Made by a program: the position numbers and the translations under genes | DNA from: Sipunculus nudus | Taxonomy: Eukaryota; Annelida; Sipuncula; Golfingiida; Sipunculidae | Direction of reading: 5' to 3' | DNA length: 64,000 bases | NCBI GenBank assembly: GCA_026874595.1 | Contig: CM049310.1 | Location: forward strand, 37,217,558-37,281,557 | The notes under the pieces: generated by a model | What the model was told of the DNA's origin: nothing | Database searches by the model: none | Seen by the model: the letters and a program-made list of their open reading frames with translations, nothing else | Part shown: one piece after another, positions 30,301-42,300 of the stretch | Position numbering within the stretch: position 1 is the stretch's first letter | How the letters are laid out: every line of letters starts with the position of its first letter

Positions 30301-33300
30301 CTCATTTGTGAGTAACACATGACTGTAAGCTCCTGAGGCAACGGAAATCTTGCGCTTCTAAAGAAGCTACTGATTTTCCTGCTGCCTGCTTTGACCATTT
30401 ATGATGCACTTAAACACCAGGTGGTGGGCCTGTCTGCTGAAAAAAACTGCTGATGTGACTAGCAGCCAACCAAATGCCAGTCAACAGACACTCAACAGGC
30501 ATCAGGCTCCGCCCAGAAACCACATGTTGGGCCATTCTCTCTGAGCCTGTGGCCTGTTCAAACCATTGCCGGGCAATGAGCTGTCACTCAAAACTAAATG
30601 AACAACAACTGGCTCTGTGTATTCCTCGCTTGGCTGGTAAACCATTTTGTCTCCATGCACAGGGTCTCATCTGATTGGATAAAAATACAGTGCTCCCCTC
30701 TGGTGTAGCAATTCAGGATATGAGGTCAAAACAAACAGTGCCTATGATATAGGTAGTATGCCTATACTTTAAAGCGCTGTGTAAAGAGCGTAACACGACT
30801 GTGGCTATGGTCTCCCCAGTAAGCCTGCAGAGTGCTCACCCTGGATGGGGGCCAACCAGGAAAAATTACACCACTCCTCAGCTGTGATTCAAATTCATGA
30901 TCTAATGACTTTGAGCCCTGTAATAATACAGTGATTTACCCATAAGGCATGGAAGACCGTAATGCAACTCATCTTCACATACTTCCAAAAGAGATTTCTT
31001 CAGGACGGTCTGGATGCCAAATAAATAAGAACTTCTCAGTCTAACATTTGCAAATTTTGGCCTGTAAGAGTCTGAGCAGCAGGGTAATCCTGATTTAACA
31101 TGATTGTATATAGAAACAGGTATAACAATTGAAAAGAAAAAAGATATGCATGATATGTTTTACCTGTAATCATTAAACAAGTCCACACACTGGCCATTGT
31201 TTTTACAGGGGATGGAGTTACATTCATTCTTTTCCATATCACAGAGCTGTCCATCATAACCTGGTGGGCAGGCACATATATATCCATCATTTTGATTTAC
31301 ACATGTGGCATTATTTCTGCAAAGGTGATTGGCACATTCATCCACTGGGATGTGACAGTCGTGCCCCTTCCAGCCAGGCTGGCACAGACAAGTGTACTGA
31401 TTCAGTCCATCAACACATAAGCCCCGCCCAGTACATGCTGGAACTGAGGTGTTGCCATGGCAATCATCCAGGTTCACCTGACATCTCACTCCTACAAAAA
31501 ATAAGATATTGTCAATACTTATCTAACATCTACATATGATTTAAAACGATGTATTAAATTAATTTTATCCATTTTGAGTTCATCATTACATCATCCACAC
31601 AATCATGCTGTGGATGAAATGTCTCTTGGCAACCATCCAGGATTAAGTTACATTCCATCCTTCAAAATAAACAGGACATCATCAGCATAATTTAAAAAAA
31701 AAATTAACATTAATGGATCCATTTAATCTACTGAAGTACACTTCATCCCTTATAACCAATAGAACATATTTTTTCAGCAATAACTTTATAAAATGAAATG
31801 TTATCAGGAAACATTAGAAATTTTATATAAACATATTCTTATAAAAATTTTACCTCTTACAAATAGGCAATTGAGTTTCAGCAAATAATCTGATAAAACT
31901 GATTTAAATTGTTCATAAATAACAGGTCATCTATTTTATATTCACTGCAATCTTGTTGCACTGATAGATTAAGGTGACATACATCTTATCTAAATTGTGT
32001 ACTAAATACATTTCTTGTCATTTAAAACATTCAGAGCTTTATTCCTTTTCTGAGATTTTAATGGTAAGTTTGTACAGAGTTGTAAGGTCAATGTCAAGTA
32101 ATCACTCACCTCCAAGACCTGGTGGACAAAGACAAGTGAAACCATGAGGTAACTGCTGAAGGTCATTGCTGCAGTTTCCTTCCAGTCCACAGGGATTCAG
32201 GTCACATGGCAATGATTGACACCTGTCACCTTGAAAAGGGGGCGGGCAGTCACATGTAAATGAGTTGATGTTATCCCTGCATGTGCCTCCATTCTGACAT
32301 GGTGATGCAGCACACTCATCAATGTCAACTTCACACTGCTTCCCTGAAATCCATACAGCTTAATTCACTGAGCTAGCTAAAGAAGGGCAAGATGGAGACC
32401 AAGCTGTTCTGTTGATATGGCCAAAACTGGGTAAAGCCAAGGTCTCTCAATGATGTGACTGGTGGCCCATGGGCAATGATGATTAACTGTATTAAAGGAA
32501 CCTTGAACAAATAGTAAAATGACCCCCAGAGTGCTTAAATAATGCATTTTGCCAAAAGTCCTTAGAAACAGCTAACAGTAACCCTATTTACACTTTCCAA
32601 GAAGATTTTACCAAGAACTCCCTGGATGCTAAGTTAGAAGATTCTTCATACAACAGATACAATTTGTCCAATCTGACTAATAGAGTGCTAAAATTATGTT
32701 CTTTCATATAGCATGCAGAATATAGGTCACTGTGACATCATTTCAGGTTTCCAAGTAATTGTACAGGTACCTCCATGGATCTTAATCAAATTAGAAGTTT
32801 TTAAGTCCAGCTTTAACTAATCATGCAAATCTGTCCAAAATAGGGTCCTCAAATCATGTTCTTTCACATATACAGGTCACCATGACCTAATTTCAGGTTA
32901 CCTAAAAGATTTACCCAGGACCTCCATGAATATCATATATGAAGATTCTATGGTTAATAGACACAATGTGTGCCTGCCTGACTCCATGGGTGCTCAAAGT
33001 ACTGTTATCTAGGTCTAACGCTTATGGTTTATGCCCTATTAATGGATGGACTGCTTCATTTGAAGGTCTCAAAATTAGAGAAATAAATGTAAAAATGAGA
33101 AACAAGGCCTACAGGCCTAATCTAACCTGTGCAAAGTTTGGGAGTATGAATGGAGGTTTATTTTTAAAATTAAATATTGATGCTCTTACGTCCTGCATAT
33201 CTACCTTAGTCATTATGATCTCAGCAAAATGGACATTTTGGACCTGCAAGTTTCAGACAAGGACATTTTAAAACTAGAATACGGGTAGTTAACGAGCGAC

Positions 33301-36300
33301 TACATGTATCTGCCAAAATCAGAGAGGGACGGGTGAAGTGAGGCATGGATTAAGTGGCAAGGGGAATAGAGTGAGGTGTGTTGCATATTAGCAGGGATGT
33401 CTGCAGTGTAAACGTGAATGTAGGTGGCGCCACCTGTCATAAATTCAAGAAACCTGTCCAGGATGTATAAACCTGCAGATGAACAGATGGACGCTGTGCA
33501 TAAATGGTTGCAGGTGGCACCACCAGTTTTGCCTATGATGAAAAGCTATGTGAGATCTATACACATGCAAAATTTTGGCCCAATCAGTCAAATGGTTCTT
33601 GAGGTATGAGCTTGGATGTCTGCAGAGTAAATGTGAATGTAGGTGGCGCCACCTGTCATAAAATCGAGAAAGCTGTCCAGGATGTATAAACCTTCAAAAT
33701 TTCAGGTGGATAAGTCAAACCACCGCTGAGATATAAGTGATTTTATCCGAAGGCAGATGAACAGATGGACGCTGTGCAAAAATGGTTGCAGGAGGCACCA
33801 CCAGTTTTGCCTATGATGATAAGCTATTTGAGATCTATACACATGCAAAATTTTAGCCCAATCCATCAAAATGTTACCAAGATATGAGCTTGGATGTCTG
33901 CAGAGCAAACGTGAATGTAGGTGGCGCCACCTGTCATAAAATCGATAAAGCTGTCCAGGATAAACCTGCAAAATTTCAGGTGGATAAGTCAAACCACTGT
34001 CGAGATATGAGTGATATTATCCCATGGCAGATGAACAGATGGACGCTGTGCAAAATGGTTGCAGGTGGTGCCACCATTTTTAGTGTATGTTATAAAGCTA
34101 TCAAAGGGCCACATTTGTGCAAAATTTTAAGACCTGACCAGTCAAACGGTTCCCAAGATATGTGGGTTTATGTTTGGAAACAGATGCACAAATGGATGCT
34201 GGGCATCGAGGAAAGGTCAGAGGTCACCCAAAAATGGGGGCGCAGCAGTTCACATGATGATAAACCCGATTCGCTTAAAATGCACACCAAGTTTCTTCAA
34301 ACAGTTGAAAGATATAGTTCCAATAATCTGGGAATTCTGCATCTAGACATTGTGTCTAAGACGTCTAGACACCAGACAGAGCCTGGTCAGTTGCCATGGT
34401 GATGTCTGGACACACCTGGTTGTACTGAGTGACCTCTTGACTTGGCTGCTGAAACTCAGCATGTTGTCAAATCTGTTTTCAAACACAGAAAGCCTCTTTC
34501 AATTGGCAACACTACTTTTTCAAAGCTGCATTTACCCAATCTATTCTTATAAACTGGCAGAACCCTACTACAGAATAATTCTTGTAAAGTTTAAACCTAT
34601 CAGCTTAACAGTTTCATCATAAAACAGTGTATAAGCTAGAAAAGTCTAAAATTACATTTTTGCTTGTAAAAACAGATCAATGTAGGTGGCACCACCTATA
34701 GTTCAATTTCTGATATGACATATGTGACAAACATTGGCATAAAATTTGGTGATGATAGCTCTAGCCTTTTAGGAGATTAAAATTTTAGTGTGCTTTTTTG
34801 GACAGATGACTAAGCTAACCTCCTGTAACTCAGCCAAAAATCAAAATGAGAGAGATTGTTCCAGGGATCATTTCAGTGAAATATGGGACAATTTGGCTGG
34901 ACAGTTTTGGAGAAGAAGATTTTTAAAGCTTTTTTAGCTTTTCCCTATAAAATCTAAGAAAATGCAGTGAGAAAAAAAATAAACAAAATCCGATAGAGTT
35001 TTTCAGATGACTGATTATTTGATGTACAATCTGGTACCTAAAGATCTTGCTTGATCTGGGACAGTAATGTTTCTTTTTCATCAAGAGCCTTGTGAATAAA
35101 ATGCTAAAACAATATTAACAGAATGAGATAGGAAACAACTACACACCTGTATATCCAGGCAAACATCCACACAGGTAGTCATTCAGCAGGTCTGTACAGT
35201 TGGCACCATTCTGACATTGAGATGACAGACATTCATCTATGTTCTCCTCACAGGTCAGACCTGTAATAATACAGAACAGTCATTTATGTTCACCTCACGG
35301 TTATTACCTGTAATAATACAGAACGATCACCTATGTTCACCTCACAGGTATTACCATTAATAATACAGAACGGTCATCTATGTTCACCTCACAGGTATTA
35401 CCTTTAATAACACAGAACGGTCATCTATGTTCACCTCACAGGTATTACCTTTAATAACACAGAACGGTCATCTATGTTCACCTCACAGGTATTACCTGTA
35501 ATAATACAGAACGGTCATCTATGTTCATCTCACAGGTAATACCTTTAACAATACAGAACTGTCATCTATGTTCATCTAACAGGTTTTACCTGTAATAATA
35601 CAGACAGAACAGTCATCCATGTTCACCTCACGGTTATAACCTACTGTAAAATCCTATCCTGATCTGAGGATTTGGGCATGGTGAAAAAAAAAAACAAGTG
35701 ACCCATTGGTCATGACGCTCAGCCGACTGACATATTGGTAATATGTCCTTGCACAGACAACTAATTAAGATAGGTGGCATAATTGTTCATGCATATTAGC
35801 TTAAGTTCATCAAGACAAAACCCGTAAAAACAAATTTGATGACAATCCAACCAGCCTTTCATGAGGAATCTGGCAATTTGTGTGTATTTTGCATTATTTC
35901 TGGGTTGCTCAAACATACCCCAAAACTCTGAGAAAATAGGTCACTGTGACCCAATTTCAGGTTTCTGGGGAGAACTTTTGAGGAACTCTCAGGATGTCAA
36001 GTTAGAAGATTGGGCCCAATGGTTATGATTTGTGCCCTACTTTGGTATCAAATTTTCAATTATTCAGAGAGGTACTTATAAGCCCTATAGCTCAGAAAAT
36101 ATGGGTAACAGAGACCTTAATTCACGTTTCCAAGGAGACTTTTCACAGATCTCCCTGGATGTCAAGTTTGAAGATTCTTGGACCAATGGTTACAATTTGA
36201 GCCCGGTTAAGAGACGTCATCTTTGAAGGTCTCATAAATAGGCCTAGCGAAAAAAGTGTGTTAAAATTTTTTTTTAATTTAGGTGGTGCCACCAGTCCAC

Positions 36301-39300
36301 AAGAACTGATGAAACACTCCATGATGAATATGCATGCAAAGAATCAGGGTGATTATGCATTAGTTATTCAGATACTGGAGCTTTTTTATCAAATTTAATT
36401 TAATTCTGGGAGGTACTTCTAAGACCCATAGCTCGGAGAATATGGGTAACAGAGACCTAATTTCAGGTTTCCATGGAGTTTTTTATGGACCTCCCAGGAT
36501 GTCAAGAAGGAAGATTCAAGCTCAAATAGTTATGATTTGTGCCCTGTTAACAGACAACCACATCTTTGAAGGTCTCAAAAATAAAGATAAATATGGGTAA
36601 AATTCAAAGAAGTCCGGGTGGCACCACCAGTTTGCAGGAACTGATGAAACACTCCATGTTGCATATGCATGCAAAGAATAATGCCAATCAATGCACTAGT
36701 TGTTCAGATACATGAGCTTTTGAATCAATTTTTAGTTATTCTGGGGGGTATTTCTGAGCCCCATAGCTTGAAGAATATGGGTAACAGAGACCTAATTCCA
36801 GGTTTTCAAGAAGACTTTTCATGGACCTCTCTGAATGTATAGTGAGAAGATTCCAGGTCCAGCAGTTACGATTTGTGCCCTTTTAAAAGATGACGGCATC
36901 TTTTGAAGTCTCAATATAGAGAAAAAAAATTGTAAAAAATTGAAAAAATACAGGTGGTGCCACCAGTCTGCAGAAACTGATGAAACACTCCATGATCAAT
37001 ATCTATGCAAAAAATCATGGTGATCAATGCATTAATTGTTCAGATATTTGAGCTTTTATATCAATTTTTTCATTATTCTGGGGAGTAGTTTGGAGCCCCA
37101 TAGCTTAAAGAATATGGGTAACAGAGACCTAATTCCAGGTTTCCAAGAAGACTTTTCATGAACCTCCCTGCATGTCAAGACAGAAGATTCTAATTCCAGT
37201 CATTAAGATTTGTGCCATGTTAACAGATGACAGAACCTTTTGAGGTCTCAAAAATAGAGAAAAAAAATGGTAAAAAATCGAAAAAATACAGGTGGCGCCA
37301 CCAGTCTGCAGAGACTGATGAAACACTCCATGATCAATATCAATGCAAAGAATCATGGTAATCAATGCATTAGTTGTTCAGATATTTGAGCTTTTGTATC
37401 AAATTTTTCATTATTCTGGGGGGTACTTTGGAGCCCCATAGCTTGAAGAATATGCGTAACAGAGACCTAATTCCAGGTTTCCAAGGAGATTTTTCATGGA
37501 CCTCTTTGGATGTAAAGTTAGAAGATTCCAGGTCCAGTGGTTACAATTTGTGCCTTGTTAACAGACAGACGGCCGGATGGATGGATGGCCAGATGGCTGG
37601 ATGGATGACGGACAAAGAGTGATCGCTATAGCTCAGATGACTTAAAGTAAGCTGAGCTAAAAAGTGTTATCCACTCTTAAGTTTGCAGAAACATGTCCTC
37701 TTGCCAACACACTCTCTCCCGATAGAGAATCATGCTTATATATGCTGTCCTCGTACATTTCTGTCACATCCCCATACCCTTATTAAACCCTTACAGGATT
37801 AATTCTCCCTGTTTCTCAAAACTGCTCATGGGGGCTGCCATTTTGCATACATACTACAACCCAGACGTCACAAATTATGGGTATATTGATAGTGTTTTAA
37901 ATATAACAAACAGTAAAAATGAAGCTAATATTTGTCTTAGAACTAATGATTGTGCTGCATCAAATATCCATACCTGTGAATCCAGGAGAGCACAGACATG
38001 TAAAATTAGCAATACCATCAGTGCAGTTGCTACCGTTCTGACATGGCTGACTCAGGCAGTCATCATAGTTCAAATGACAATAATGCCCTGTGGAGAGAAA
38101 ATAAAATCAGCATAATCTTTACTTTCTTGGAGATGTCCACTTAATTTTATCATGTGCATTTACTTTTCACTCTGGAAATTTAAGTTGGATAGCCAGTATG
38201 TATCAAAATACTACAATCATGATATATATGTCTCTGATAATATCTTAAATACTGTAGATTCAGATAATGTCGTGGGCTTAAAATTTCATGGTTTTTGTAC
38301 AAAACGCATATCATGGGGTATTTGAATTCGTGGAAAGACAAAGAAAACTTCAGGAAATTATGTTTATTAATACCTCCATTTGCGCAAGGAAGACGAGCCC
38401 GACGTACAAAGGTGGTTCGGCTCTGATGCTTATCACACGGTGCGCCTGTATCACGGTCAATCGGGTTAGTGTTGAACAAACAAGCTCCGCCCGACCCGAG
38501 CCTAACTAAGAATTAATCAGCCGTGACCGACACGTGCCGGCCGATACATCGGCTATTAGTTATGACACCCGATCACACCACTTTGACAGAAAACGTAAAC
38601 CATCACTTGACCGAAGGAAAAATGAAACGGGACCGTCCACATGAAGGTTTTTAACTTTGTTTAATCTAGGCGGTAGTCACATGTGGCGCCTGTAAATCCC
38701 GGACGGGGCGGTGAGACTAGACACGGTTCGTTCGTCATTCATCATGTCAGCTATATTTGGAGATTATAAAGAAATAATTTGCCTAATAGTATTCTGTGGC
38801 GCTTACTTACGCTAACATATATGGACAACTATCAGCAATATTCGGAAGAAGTACCGCCTGCATGTATTAATAATGGCTCACTCTTATGCACGCAACTGTT
38901 GTCGCAATATTCGGAATAGGCGGTTTTTCGCGTCCCGCGGTAATCGCGGTAATGCAAAGAGTTTACACGGCCCTTGTCTTTAAAGCCAATAGGTAGCGTT
39001 AGTCTCGTTTAATCTCTATTGAAAGAAGGTTGAAAAGGCCGTTCCGAAACAGCCGTGCCTCGGTAGCTGTGGTTAAGAACATTGGAACTTGTTTTCCGTT
39101 CATGGCGTGTTAGAACTACCGCTTTGCGCGACAGAAATGTGGTTCTGTTCTTGAATTTTTCATCCGAAATGTTGAGGAAATGAGGAAATATGGGGATACG
39201 TTTTCAGTTTAAATCATACGTTGATATTGTTTGATTGTAAACATATCAGGGGGCCGTGTTTGTTCGATGTAAGGGGAAATAATTTGATTGACAAAAGATT

Positions 39301-42300
39301 ATTTATAAATCCCATATTTTAATAGTAATTTAGGAAAAAGCAATTCGGTGCATTTAATAAATATATCATATACAATCATTAAACAGTAGTAAACAATTTT
39401 TGTATCTTTATTGAAAATCAGCCAGGGGTAACAATTATATATATATAAAGTCGACCACCAGCTACCGTTAGGATACCGTATATCCTCTGACCCTGTGATT
39501 TTTTGATCGTTGGAATCATGAATTCGTGGATTATCTTGATCCACGAAAACCACGAAAATAAAATCCCAACTAATATTTCTGAATCTACAGTATCTCATAT
39601 TATATGTAAACTGCATACTATTAAATATATAAAAGTCTTTATGTGCATGCTCAAAGCATGGTTGTGGAATGGTGAAAAAATGTTTGCATTAAGAAAACTT
39701 TAGATTTGATTGGTTCCTTTTCACTGATACTTCAATAAACATAACTAGAATACGGGTAGTCAACAAGCGACTACGTGTATCGGCCAAAATCAGAGTAGGA
39801 TGGGTGAAGTGAAGCATGGATTGAGTGGCAAGGGGAACAGAGTTACATATTAGAATGGATGTCTGCCACATAAACATGGTTGTAGGTGGTGCCACTTGTT
39901 CTTTGAACAAGAAACTGTCCAAGATATATACACATGCAAAATTTCAGGTGGAAAAGTCAAACCTCTGCAGAGATATGAGTGATTTTATCCCACAGCAGAC
40001 AAACAGATGGACACTGTGCAAAATTGGCTGCAGGTGGCGCCACCATTTTTGTGTTTGTTATAAAGCTATCCACGGGCTACATTGGTGTTAAATTTTTTTC
40101 CTGATTAGTCAAACGAGTCCGGAGATATAAGCATGGATGTCTATAGGGTGAACGTGAATGTAGGTGGAGCCACCTGTCATAAAATCAAGAAAACTATGCA
40201 GGTATATACGCATGCCGAATTTCAGGTAATTTGGTCAAACCACTGCAGAGATATGAGTGATTTTAACCCAAGGCTGACAAACAGATGAACACTGTGCAAA
40301 AATGGCTGCAGGTGGCGCCACCATTTTGTGTACGTTATAAAGCTATCCAAGGGCTACATTTGTGTAAATTTTTTTTCCTGATTGGTCAAAGGGTTCCCGG
40401 GATATGAGCTTGGATGTCTGTAGCGTGAACGTGAATGTAGGTGGCGCCACCTGTCATAAAATTAAAAAAGTTATCTAGGATGTATCGCATGCCGAGTTTC
40501 AGGTGAATTAGTCAAACCACTGCAGAGATATGAGTGATTTTAACCCAAGGCAGATGAACAGATGGACACTGTGCAAACATGGTTGCACGTGGCGCCACCA
40601 TTTTTTGTGTATGTTATAAAGCTATCCAAGGGCTACATTTGTACAAAATTTTTTCCTGATCGGTCAAACGATTCCCGAGAAATGTGGGTTTATGTGTGGA
40701 AACAGACGCACAAACGGACGCTGGGCAGAGAGGAAAGGTCAGAAGTCGAGGCCAATTGGTTAGGCACCAGTTCACATGTGACCCAAAAATTGGTGTAAGT
40801 TTCGGAGAAATCCGTCCAGTAGTCATAGAGGAGTTCTTTGGAAATGAACGCGGCGGTGGCGGCGGACCAAGGTCAAAAACATAGTATACTTCATTTTGGC
40901 AGATACAATTAAATACTAAAAGTTTCACTACAACAATGTTCATAGAATGTGAATGCCTGGAAGAACATGCGCAAAAAAAGATAAAATATTGTATCAATAT
41001 TAGGGCTGCCCGGTATCACCTGAAAATTTCATATTGCAATATATTGTTATAAATTATGTGGTAGTGTATTGAGATACATATTGAGGTATTTTCATTGTAT
41101 TACTTTTAAGGGAAACAAGAGTATATTATATATATAAAAATGTTTAGTTTAATTAATATTAATCATTCTTTTTCATGTTAAATATAATGAGACAATAAAA
41201 AAATATGCAGATCAGTTTATTTCAAATGCAAAATATAAAAATATTACAAACTAATGTAGCAAGTAAACTACTTACTTTTTGACATAACTTAAAGAAACCT
41301 TTAAAATCAAACTTTTCTTAGGCCTTACATGTGTAAATAACATGTCAATTTGAGATTTCTTAACTGTTTTTTTAGCCCAGAGCGGTAAAGGTGGTATGTA
41401 TACAGACATGAACCACATTGCAAGGCTGCGGATCTTACACAATAGTAGTGTTACATTGACACTTGATCTCAATGCGGTTATCATAAGATGTGAGGAGAGA
41501 ATATTAATGAATGATTTATTATTATAATGACCATGTTCAGCACTATTTCTTTTTGTTGTATGGAAATATTTCTTCTCTACCAATACATCATTGAAGCATA
41601 CATGCAAATTTCCTTGGACAGACCTTTGATCTGTGATATACCAGCTAGGCCTACTTGAACTACTCAACATCTAAAGACACAGTAGCATCTTTCACCTTAA
41701 GCCTGTCATTAATCCCAATCCATTTAGAAGTCTAAATTTGTAACAGAAACAAATTTTCTTTTAAAAATCAGTTTTAGACATTTGTAACAAAATATCAGAA
41801 AATATCAATATTTGAAAACTACATAGCAATAAGCAATATGCAAATCACCGTATCGCAATATATTGATATATCAATAATATCACACAGCCATAATCAATAT
41901 ATTGTTCCAGGAAATATCATCTACAGCTGCAGTGTTAAGACTTTCAGATGGGAAAACTGTGAACTTATTACTTATCAACCACCAATGAAATATCAAAATA
42001 TATATTTTACAATATTCTTATGATAAATAATGTTTTAAAATATCATGATATAATTATAGTACAGATGTCATGAGTGAATATCTAATGAGTGCTTACATTC
42101 GGGAATAAATTAATTCCAAAAGTATCCATTGTAAATCAGGGACTAACTGTAACTCACCGTAGACCTGCAACAGTTCGAGCAATAATTATTTTTTTTTCAT
42201 TTTTTTTATCATGTTTATCAATGTTCATTGATCATTTTATAATTCATGTATTGACTCCTTCTGTGCCATGCAAATAGTTTACTTTCTTTCTCCAGGGGGC

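Noticed and set aside
35231-35642. The 47-bp array as a CRISPR array
   Set aside because: Units are contiguous without unique spacers and derive from the exon 8 splice junction in a eukaryotic intron.
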